From Planctomycetales bacterium (GTDB lineage Bacteria > Planctomycetota > Planctomycetia > Isosphaerales > Isosphaeraceae): a stretch of 44,966 bases of DNA. Positions 38,329 to 44,966 of the stretch are shown here, piece after piece; position 1 is the first letter of the stretch; the number at the start of each line of letters is the position of its first letter. The notes under the pieces were generated by a model that was not told the DNA's origin, ran no database searches, and saw only the letters and a program-made list of their open reading frames with translations. The stretch covers positions 1 through 44,966 of the forward strand of contig DAIDKV010000083.1 of assembly GCA_027449865.1 (NCBI GenBank). Direction: 5' to 3'. Both the position numbers and the translations under genes were made by a program.

Positions 38329-39411
38329 TCAGTATGCGTCGGAACTGATTACCTCGCCGCCATTGATTGAGCCGAGGGCCTGATAGACGCCGGCTCGGAA
38401 CTGCGAGGGATTGGTGATCATCCAGACCAACGACGAATTCTGAGCCGCACCCAGGGGAGTGCCGGTGTTGTCGAGAGTCCAGGTTGAGACCGTGTCCTTG
38501 ATGAAGTGGACCGAGCCGTCGCAGAAGGCGAAGTTGGCTCCGCCGGGGTGGAAACTGGTCGCTGCGTTGAGGAAGGCACCGCCTTCGGTGTAGCTGCCGG
38601 CCGAAACGGTATCGCCCCAGTTCTGTGTCCGCTTCTGCACATTGATGGGGTAGAAGACGGTAAATGCCGTGTCGCCGTAGTTGCCCGAGACCCACCAGTT
38701 CCAGTTGTTGAACGAGTTCTCCGGGTCGGTCGAGCTAAGCAGTCCGTGGGCGTGTTCACCAAACGCGATCGTGTTGCTGGTGCCGTCGGTGATCGACGAA
38801 AGCTTGACGATTCCGCCTCGGGAGAGGCCCGATCCGTAACCGAAGACCGGACTGATGCCGTTCGAGACGATCGCCCCGTTCTGCTGCTGGAGCGACGGGG
38901 TAGGATTCGAGATGATGGAGGCCCACTCGCCGTAGCATCCGGCGTAACTGGTGAAATAGAAAGTTTGTGGCAGCTTTTTGCCGGCGTGCCCCGGCGGTTC
39001 GGTATAGGAGACTCCGGTGATCTGAGTGTCGCTGGGGCACCAGAGCAGGCCCAGGCCTGTGCCTGAGACGGTCACGTTCATGTCGGTCCGATAGGCCAGG
39101 CTGGTGTTGTACGAGTTATACAGCGGAGCCTGCTCGACGTAGGCCAGCAGGGCCACGAAGCAGCTCATGGCCTGCTGGATGCCGCCGGAGGGAAGATACT
39201 GAGCGAACGCAGCCATCGGGTAAGCGCTGTTCGCACTCTCGTAATTGGCCAGTCCGAGGCCCAGTTGTTTGAGGTTGTTGGTGCAGGAGGCGCGTCGGGC
39301 GGCCTCGCGCGCGGCCTGTACGGCCGGCAGCAGCAGGGCGATCAGGACAGCGATGATCGCGATCACGACCAGCAGTTCGATCAGCGTGAAACCTTTTCTA
39401 CATCTTCGCAT
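38329..39411 (-). CDS. DUF1559 protein with prepilin-type N-terminus
   Basis: A 360-residue protein of the family that is hugely expanded in Planctomycetes. It has a type IV prepilin-like leader, cleaved after G7 in KGFTLIE, followed by the hydrophobic helix to about residue 30. The family segment PAVQAAREAARR follows, and the C-terminal signature H-X9-DG is exact (H288...D298-G299). Central region is Gly/Ser-rich beta structure (DUF1559, about 31-340). GGAG lies about 10 bp before the ATG. Role is unknown; likely a secreted or pseudopilus-linked surface protein. The small lipoprotein gene at 39644 is upstream on the same strand. Confidence 0.93.
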   Translation of the reverse strand: MRRCRKGFTLIELLVVIAIIAVLIALLLPAVQAAREAARRASCTNNLKQLGLGLANYESANSAYPMAAFAQYLPSGGIQQAMSCFVALLAYVEQAPLYNSYNTSLAYRTDMNVTVSGTGLGLLWCPSDTQITGVSYTEPPGHAGKKLPQTFYFTSYAGCYGEWASIISNPTPSLQQQNGAIVSNGISPVFGYGSGLSRGGIVKLSSITDGTSNTIAFGEHAHGLLSSTDPENSFNNWNWWVSGNYGDTAFTVFYPINVQKRTQNWGDTVSAGSYTEGGAFLNAATSFHPGGANFAFCDGSVHFIKDTVSTWTLDNTGTPLGAAQNSSLVWMITNPSQFRAGVYQALGSINGGEVISSDAY

Positions 39412-39643
39412 CGGTGAGAATCTCCGAGTTCGACCGGAGCGGTTCGACGGCGAGGCGCGTCGACGCGACCTCGGCCGGAAGCCCGGACGGGAATAAACAG
39501 GGCTTGGAATTCGTATGCGGGCCGGGCTCGCTCATCCTCGAGCGTGCCGGATCGTCGAACCGGCCAGACTGCCTGAACTCTCGAACAGAACGATCCTGGC
39601 GCCTCGGTCCTTCCAGGACCGTGTAAGATTCGGAGGCCGGCAA

Positions 39644-39832
39644 TCAAGGACGGGCCGAGGACTTCTTCGCCTTGGCTGCTTGGAGATCCGGCGCAAAGCT
39701 TGCCTTGTGTCCCGGGGCGGAGATCGATCGCACCGGGGGCTGACCCGGATCCTGGTTGTCGCACCCGGTGATAACCGCTAGCACCACGGGCGCCAGCAAG
39801 CCCAGCGTGAGGATTCTGGGAAGTCTCTTCAT
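39644..39832 (-). CDS. Tiny lipoprotein
   Basis: A 62-residue lipoprotein: a basic N-terminus (MKRLPR), a hydrophobic core and the lipobox AVITGC with lipidated Cys at 24, leaving a mature part of only 39 residues rich in Pro, Lys and Ala. GAGGAG lies about 9 bp upstream of the ATG at 39832, which is preferred over the ATG at 39853. It lies 232 bp upstream of the DUF1559 gene on the same strand; such small lipoproteins beside DUF1559 genes are common in planctomycetes, function unknown. Confidence 0.75.
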   Translation of the reverse strand: MKRLPRILTLGLLAPVVLAVITGCDNQDPGQPPVRSISAPGHKASFAPDLQAAKAKKSSARP

Positions 39833-40142
39833 GATCTTTAGCTCCTCAAGCACGGAATGAGGACGACGCGAGTCGATCAGCGGGATGTGGATGGTAACGC
39901 GGGATGGCTATCAGAAACAAGAGCGAATATTGTGAAAGTATGGTTATTGTCCATGCGGGTAGAGGTGAACTCTGGAATGGCCGCCGGCCTCCGGACTATA
40001 CTCGGGACCCGCCCGCGTGGACGACCCAGTCGTCGGCCTCGCCTGGGACGCGATCAACGCCCACGACGGCGACTTTGGAAGATCGCGCGGGGCAATGCTC
40101 GCCTCGCCGCCGAAGAGCGGCCGGAACTCGGAGAAGCCATCC
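39833..40142. other. Divergent intergenic region
   Basis: 310 bp between the lipoprotein and phosphodiesterase genes, presumably with both promoters. The stretch around 39905-39950 is relatively AT-rich. No clear promoter boxes or small gene is seen. Confidence 0.4.
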
Positions 40143-41726
40143 ATGATCATGCTCGCTGGCCTGCTCCTCTCAATGATAGGGACACAGACGCCCGAATCGC
40201 CGCCCGTTGCCTTCCCAATTTTCGAGTCGGTTCGCCCGCCGAGGAGCGTCGACGTCGTGGCGCATCGGGTTGGCTCAGGAACGGTACCGGAGGATACTGC
40301 CCACGCTCTTGAGGCAGCGATCGCTGACGGCCTTGCATGGGCTGAGTTCGCAGTGCGTCGAACGCGAGACGGCCAACACATCCTGTCCGGCGCCGATCGT
40401 CTTGAGGCCCGGACCGATGGCACCGGATTGGTACGCGACCGGACTCTCGTCGAGGTCCGCTCGGCCGACGCGGGCTCGTCCTTCGCCCGCCGGTTCGCCG
40501 GAGATCGATTGCTGACCCTCGAGGAAGGGCTCCATCTCGCCCGAGGCCGGATCAACCTCCGGCTCGACGTCGTGGACGCCGACGCAACCCAGTTCGTGCG
40601 CGAGGTTCTTGACGCGAAAATGGGACATCAGGTGCTCATTTATGGGGAAAAGGATTTCTTGAGGGCCGCCCGTGAGGCCGCTGGAGAACGCATCGGGAGG
40701 ATCGCCCGGTGGCGGCCCGGATCGGATTTCGCTCGCTGGGTCGAGGAGATCCGCCCGCACGCTGTTGAGCTCGATGCGGACTCGCTCGACGCCCGAGCCG
40801 TTACTGCCTTCCACGGGAATGGGATCAGGGTCGAGGCCAGTGCGATCGGTGACGACGATCGACCGGCGATCTGGGACCGGGCGGCCGACGCCGGCGCCGA
40901 CTGGATCCGGACCGATCGCCCGGAGGAGGTCCTGGCGAGCCGGACCCTCCGCCGGCTCGGACCGCGTCGGACCTGGATCGCTTATCATCGAGGGGCCGGG
41001 CGATACGCTCCGGAAAATACTCTGGATTCGCTCCGCAAGGCGGCGGCGATGGGTGCTGATTTCGTCGAGTTCGATGTAAGAACGACCGCCGACGGAGCCT
41101 TTGTCCTGCTTCACGATGGAAATCTCGCCCGAACCACTACTGGTCGCGGTTCGGTCCGAAATCGGACAGGGGCCGAGATTGCCACACTTGACGCCGGCTC
41201 CTGGTTCGGCCGTGATTTCGCCGGAGTCAAGGTGCCGACCCTCGATGTCTTCCTGGAGGCCGCGGCTCCACTGGGAGTCGGGTTGTACGTCGACGCGAAG
41301 GACATCGCACCCGAGCCCCTGGTCGCCGCTCTCGCCCGATACGGAGTGACTCACCGGGCGGTCGTCTATCAGGGTGCTGACTATCTCAAAAAGCTTAGAG
41401 CCATCGCACCTGAGATCCGGCGGATGCCACCTCTCGGAGATCCCTCGGAGCTCGATGAACTCGCGCGAGAGGTCCAGCCCTATGCCGTCGACGCACGCTG
41501 GCAGGTGCTTTCACGTCCCGTCATCGACCGATGCCACGCGCTGGGGATCAAAGTGTTCAGCGACGCACTTGGCATCAACGAAAACATCGGACGCTATCAA
41601 CAGGCCGTCCGCGACGGCCTCGATCTGATCCAGACGGATCACCCAGTGCGCGTGCTTCGCGCTCTTGAACTTCTTGAGGATCGAGCCTCTGGTCTCTCCG
41701 GTCCAGATCGATCGCTCAGGAAATGA
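40143..41726 (+). CDS. Double-domain glycerophosphodiester phosphodiesterase family protein
   Basis: A 527-residue protein with two GDPD TIM-barrel domains; family members cleave glycerophosphodiesters to glycerol-3-phosphate and an alcohol. Domain 2 (about 278-510) keeps the catalytic set: H282-R283, PEN at 290-292, E309 and D311 (EFDVR), and H324-D325 (LLHDGNL). Domain 1 (about 36-265) keeps H41-R42 and PED but has Ala70 in place of the metal Asp (EFAVR) and LSGADRL in place of LHD, so it is probably inactive. The N-terminus (MIMLAGLLLSMIG) is a short hydrophobic signal. The ATG at 40143 has GGAGAAG upstream; a start at 40017 is less likely. Confidence 0.87.
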   Translation: MIMLAGLLLSMIGTQTPESPPVAFPIFESVRPPRSVDVVAHRVGSGTVPEDTAHALEAAIADGLAWAEFAVRRTRDGQHILSGADRLEARTDGTGLVRDRTLVEVRSADAGSSFARRFAGDRLLTLEEGLHLARGRINLRLDVVDADATQFVREVLDAKMGHQVLIYGEKDFLRAAREAAGERIGRIARWRPGSDFARWVEEIRPHAVELDADSLDARAVTAFHGNGIRVEASAIGDDDRPAIWDRAADAGADWIRTDRPEEVLASRTLRRLGPRRTWIAYHRGAGRYAPENTLDSLRKAAAMGADFVEFDVRTTADGAFVLLHDGNLARTTTGRGSVRNRTGAEIATLDAGSWFGRDFAGVKVPTLDVFLEAAAPLGVGLYVDAKDIAPEPLVAALARYGVTHRAVVYQGADYLKKLRAIAPEIRRMPPLGDPSELDELAREVQPYAVDARWQVLSRPVIDRCHALGIKVFSDALGINENIGRYQQAVRDGLDLIQTDHPVRVLRALELLEDRASGLSGPDRSLRK

Positions 41727-41731
41727 GCGTG

Positions 41732-41816
41732 CGGGCGGAGACCGGGTGGAGGACGTTCGCCGGGGGTCCTCCGCCCGAAGTTGAAGGTAACCGGAGACGG
41801 AGCCCTGTCCGTCTCT
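41732..41816 (+). terminator. Two consecutive hairpins after the phosphodiesterase gene
   Basis: Starting 5 bp after the stop codon. Hairpin 1 pairs CGGGCGG (41732-41738) with CCGCCCG (41771-41777), with a competing GGAGGAC/GTCCTCC stem (41748-41754 with 41766-41772). Hairpin 2 pairs GAGACGGA (41794-41801) with TCCGTCTC (41808-41815) around a 6-base loop. Neither has a T-run. A transcript-end role is inferred from position. Confidence 0.45.
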
Positions 41817-42006
41817 CGGGGGAGTGCCCTTGATCCCGCGGCCCGAGGGTTCGTCCACGTCCGGGGGACGACTTCATCGCGGTCTTCACGCCCCACCATT
41901 TCAGGATGAGTGAGGCTGGATCGTCGGGTTTGCTGGTGTGCAAGAATTTTGATGAGCTGCGATCGGTAGACGGAGTCGATCCCTCCAGGAGTGAACTACC
42001 GTTTTG

Positions 42007-44966
42007 TCATCGCTGCTTGTGGTGCGGGACCTCGGCCATGGTCGCGACCATATCGGCGAGAGTCGGGAGCCATCGGGCAACGAGTGGTGGCGTGTGACGC
42101 GGGAGGCTGGCGACCTGCTGTCTCGACGCAAGTGTTCCTGTCGGGTGTGGGCCGCCGAGGACCAGGCGGTGGAGGTCGGGCGTGTCGAGGACACAGTGCA
42201 CCTTTATCCGTTGACCGAAGTCGTATCCCGCACCCTGCTGGCCATTGGCCAGGTTGATTCGTTCGATCCGCGTGCCGACCGACTTTCCGCCCAACGAACC
42301 GATGTTGGTCCGACCTGTGGCGAGGGCTGGGGATCGACCGCGCTCGATCGAGTAAATGCCTGGCCGGAGTCCGGCGAAGGCATAGGTTCCGTTGGAGCCG
42401 GTGATGGTCTGCTCCGCCACCGACTGACCCAGATCGTTCGTTCCAGTCAGAACGATCGGGACACCCGCGATGCCGAAATCGGAGGGCAGGTAGATCCCGC
42501 GGTGTCCAGCATCGAGATAGACCGTCCCTGCAAGGCTTGAGGATCGAATCATCCCGATATCGAAGGACGTCGATTGGCCAGAACCGAGCGTGAGCGTCTG
42601 GCTTGCCGCCGATCCCTTCGCGAGCAGGTCTCCCGACGGAAGTGCCGCGGTCACGGTGTAGGTGCCGGGCAACAGGTTATTGAACGCATAGAACCCATCG
42701 GCCGCCGCATTGGTTGCCTCTGAGATCGGCTGACCGCCGCTCGTCGTTCCACTCAGTGTAACGGCGACACCTGCGAGCCCGGGGTCGGTTACCTGGCGAA
42801 CTCCACTATCATTGACATCCAGATAGATCGAGCCCATTATCGAGGAGAAGGATGGGGCGGCGAAGGCATAGTTCACGGCCGAGACACCCGGCTTCAGCCC
42901 GATATTGTCGATCTGATCGACCCCGGCAACCCCGCCCTGCGTTCCGCTCGTCGCCTGGAGAGAAGGGCTGCTCGACGGAAGCGTGACCGCGATGTTGTAG
43001 GTTCCGGGCAGGAGGCTGGCGAAGGAATAGGTATCATTGGTCGTTGTCTCCTGTTTCGTCACCGAGTGGCCGAGAGCGTCGATTCCCGTCAGTGTGACAA
43101 TCGCCCCTGTTCCTCCAGAGATAGCCGGATCGTGGACAACGCCCGCAATGGTCGATGGGGCAAGGTTGGCGAAGAGATATCCGGTCGCGGAGGAGCCATC
43201 GGTCAGGCAGATTTGCGAGATGGTGGAGGCGCTGGATCCGACAATCCCGCCAGCGGTACCCGGGGTGTCCTGTCCTGCGAGGTAACCGGTCGGGACGGTC
43301 TGCACGAGTTGGTAGGTCCCCGGGATCAGTCCAGCGAAGGAGAAGGATCCATCGGCGGCGGTGGTCGTGGTGAGGTTCACCGCGGCACTCAGGTCATTCG
43401 TGCCGGTCAACGTGACGGCCGCCCCGGCGATCCCGGGGTCGCCGGGTTGCCTCGTGCTGGTGCCCCCGACGTCGTTGTACGCGAAGCCAGAGAGACTGGC
43501 CGGTACATAGACGACAAAGTTTTCCTGCACGCCGTGAACCCCTTCGGCCAGCTTGATGGCGGTCAGTTGACCGATGGTCGCCGTGGCGCTGGGAGTTCCT
43601 GGAATCGCCTGGCCCATGATCTCGCCGGTGGGTGTTGCGGCGGCGATGGCATAGGTCCCGGGACGCAGGTCCGTAAAGCTGTAGGAACCGTCGGTCGCAG
43701 TGGTCGTGGTCAGACTGACCTGGTTCCCAAGGTCGTCGGTGCCGGTGAGGGTCATGGGGAGGTTTGGGACCGCGCAGTTGCAATCTCCGAGATTCACGAC
43801 TCCCGAGAGACTGGCAGGATTCAGGAGTGCGAGATCATAACCGGTGCCCGCGCTACCGACGCCGAGCACCACGCTCGAGACCGCGTCGAGGGCCGAACTT
43901 GTGCCGCCCATCGAGCCGATCGTCGCCCGCCCCGCGAATTCGCCGGTGGGTGTGGTCGCGGCGATGGCGTAGGTTCCGGGACGGAGTCCGGCAAAGGCAT
44001 AGGAGCCGTCGGGACCGGTGAGCACCGAGGTGTCGACCGAGGTTCCAAGGTCATTCGTGCCGGTGAGCGTCACGATCACGCCGGGCACACCAGGCTCGCC
44101 GGTTTGCATTGTCCCGTTGCTGTTCGCGTCGAGATAGGCTGTCCCCGCGAGCAACGCTCCCGGCAGTTCGGCGTAGGTGATTCCCGAGTCGGTGGAACCC
44201 GGCGTCAGTACGATTCCGCCGAGGGCGGTACCGGTGAAGGACCCGCCCGAGTTGCCCGGGGAGTTGGTGCCGGGCAGATAGCCGGTGGGCGCGGTTTCGG
44301 TGATGGAGTAAGTCCCTGGTCGAAGATCGTTGAAGGAGAAGGCGCCGGTGCTGTTGGTCGAGGTCGAGAGGCTGACGGAAGTGCCCTGGTCGTTGGTCCC
44401 CGTGAGGGCGATTGTCACGCCGGAGACACCTGGCTCGCCTGGGTTGGGAACTCCGTTGTTGTTGGAGTCGGAGAAGACGAGTCCGGCGATCGAGGCGGGA
44501 TTCAGTTCGCCGAAGTTGTAACCGATGCCGGTCGCGCCGGCCGTGATTGGGATGGAGGTGGTCGCCCCGGTTGCGGAGGTCCCACCGAGCGAGCCAGTGG
44601 TGGTTGTCCCTGCCAGGTAACCGGCAGGCGCGTTCTGGCTGATGGCATAGGTCCCCGGCCGCAAGCCGGAGAATCCATAAGTCCCGTCGATCTCGGTGGT
44701 CGTCGAGAGGCTGATGGGTTGGCCGAGATCGTTGGTTCCGGCGAGCGTGATGGTGACGCCGGCGATCCCCGAGTCACCTACCTGGATCGCCCCCTTGTCG
44801 TGGCTATCGACGTAGACGGTTCCCCCGATCGATGCGGGTGCCAGTTCGGCGTAGGTGATTCCCGAGTCGGTGGAACCCGGCGTCAGTACGATTCCGCCGA
44901 GGGCGGTACCGGTGAAGGACCCGCCCGAGTTGCCCGGGGAGTTGGTGCCGGGCAGATAGCCGGTGG
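42007..44966 (-). CDS. SdrD/Cna-B-type repeat surface protein (5' end outside window)
   Basis: The frame is open without a stop from 44964 to the stop at 42007, so the gene is cut by the right edge; at least 985 residues lie here. It consists of one partial and eight full Cna-B/SdrD-like domains of about 95-115 residues. Each has an ASIAGxVYxD opening, PGIAGVxVTLTGTNDLG, a DGSYxFxGLRPGTYxI strand and a TPTGYLxG loop. The protein ends with about 65 residues of unrelated, low-quality sequence (from GYDFGQRIKVHC on), with no anchor or DUF4214 domain. A TTG at 44664 lies inside a domain and is not the start. Likely cell-surface or adhesin-like; function inferred from fold only. Confidence 0.85.
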   Translation of the reverse strand, partial: TGYLPGTNSPGNSGGSFTGTALGGIVLTPGSTDSGITYAELAPASIGGTVYVDSHDKGAIQVGDSGIAGVTITLAGTNDLGQPISLSTTTEIDGTYGFSGLRPGTYAISQNAPAGYLAGTTTTGSLGGTSATGATTSIPITAGATGIGYNFGELNPASIAGLVFSDSNNNGVPNPGEPGVSGVTIALTGTNDQGTSVSLSTSTNSTGAFSFNDLRPGTYSITETAPTGYLPGTNSPGNSGGSFTGTALGGIVLTPGSTDSGITYAELPGALLAGTAYLDANSNGTMQTGEPGVPGVIVTLTGTNDLGTSVDTSVLTGPDGSYAFAGLRPGTYAIAATTPTGEFAGRATIGSMGGTSSALDAVSSVVLGVGSAGTGYDLALLNPASLSGVVNLGDCNCAVPNLPMTLTGTDDLGNQVSLTTTTATDGSYSFTDLRPGTYAIAAATPTGEIMGQAIPGTPSATATIGQLTAIKLAEGVHGVQENFVVYVPASLSGFAYNDVGGTSTRQPGDPGIAGAAVTLTGTNDLSAAVNLTTTTAADGSFSFAGLIPGTYQLVQTVPTGYLAGQDTPGTAGGIVGSSASTISQICLTDGSSATGYLFANLAPSTIAGVVHDPAISGGTGAIVTLTGIDALGHSVTKQETTTNDTYSFASLLPGTYNIAVTLPSSSPSLQATSGTQGGVAGVDQIDNIGLKPGVSAVNYAFAAPSFSSIMGSIYLDVNDSGVRQVTDPGLAGVAVTLSGTTSGGQPISEATNAAADGFYAFNNLLPGTYTVTAALPSGDLLAKGSAASQTLTLGSGQSTSFDIGMIRSSSLAGTVYLDAGHRGIYLPSDFGIAGVPIVLTGTNDLGQSVAEQTITGSNGTYAFAGLRPGIYSIERGRSPALATGRTNIGSLGGKSVGTRIERINLANGQQGAGYDFGQRIKVHCVLDTPDLHRLVLGGPHPTGTLASRQQVASLPRHTPPLVARWLPTLADMVATMAEVPHHKQR
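44164..44288. repeat. 125-bp exact direct repeat, copy A
   Basis: Identical base for base to 44842-44966 (copy B), 678 bp apart (226 codons, two domain units). It encodes the second half of an SdrD-like domain (segment TGYLPGTNSPGN through ITYAEL). The match ends at the window edge, so it may be longer. Confidence 0.9.
44842..44966. repeat. 125-bp exact direct repeat, copy B (cut by window edge)
   Basis: Second copy of the repeat at 44164-44288, in the same frame of the same surface-protein gene. The other domains of this protein are clearly diverged from each other, so this identity points to recent duplication or gene conversion. Confidence 0.9.

Noticed and set aside
41727-42006. Possible transposase remnant between the phosphodiesterase and SdrD-type genes
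   Set aside because: No transposase motif, terminal inverted repeat or target-site duplication could be seen.
42007-44664. Start of the SdrD-type gene at the TTG at 44664
   Set aside because: The frame stays open upstream to the window edge and encodes another full repeat domain, so the TTG is internal (a Leu in the LRPGTY strand).

Overview
The window is GC-rich and looks like the chromosome of a planctomycete, most likely of the Isosphaeraceae/Gemmatales type. The evidence is the gene content: a prepilin-type DUF1559 protein with an H-X9-DG tail, a DUF1080 protein, a Tat-exported Gfo/Idh/MocA oxidoreductase, two Cys-type sulfatases, a heme/copper/EF-hand secreted protein, a giant surface protein with the planctomycete-type LE-x-LESR-xxLS N-terminus, and an alternative complex III (ACIII) operon. 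No rRNA, tRNA, CRISPR array, IS element or phage gene was recognised.

Layout. (1) 1-3488: a short REP-like direct repeat, then a leftward cluster of Tat-exported Gfo/Idh/MocA oxidoreductase, secreted DUF1080 (3-keto-glycoside hydrolase type) protein and muconate-cycloisomerase-like enolase-superfamily enzyme. (2) 3845-10155: rightward sulfatase, a large secreted protein of unknown function and a SEC-C/TPR-like cytoplasmic protein. (3) 10865-14305: rightward monoheme cytochrome c, coiled-coil/beta-barrel porin and cytochrome c lipoprotein. (4) 14364-24130: leftward ACIII operon in the order actA (pentaheme), actB (Tat/molybdopterin-like plus Fe-S), actC-actD as one fused gene, actE (monoheme), actF, then a membrane-anchored diheme cytochrome and a small secreted protein. 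A hairpin with a T-run lies in the actA leader. (5) 24755-28266: the heme/copper/EF-hand protein and a convergent two-domain alpha/beta hydrolase. (6) 28598-38021: a 1913-residue repeat surface protein, a Tat-exported PhoD-like phosphatase and a second sulfatase, all rightward. (7) 38329-39832: DUF1559 pseudopilin-like protein and a tiny lipoprotein, leftward. (8) 40143-41726: a double-domain glycerophosphodiester phosphodiesterase whose first domain looks dead. (9) 42007 to the right edge: a leftward SdrD/Cna-B repeat protein whose 5' end lies outside the window.

How it fits together. ACIII oxidises membrane quinol and passes electrons to periplasmic cytochrome c. Its operon runs head-on into a second cluster that encodes two further monoheme cytochromes and an outer-membrane porin-like barrel. 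The cytochrome at 10865 shares a C-x-x-C-H-x-x-D-G-R-G...PDF signature with both domains of the diheme protein at the end of the ACIII operon. This makes region 10865-24130 the most interesting part: it may be a quinol-to-periplasm, or possibly quinol-to-outer-membrane, electron-transfer module. The flanking regions are typical planctomycete carbohydrate scavenging (sulfatases, keto-sugar chemistry, esterase) and cell-surface genes.
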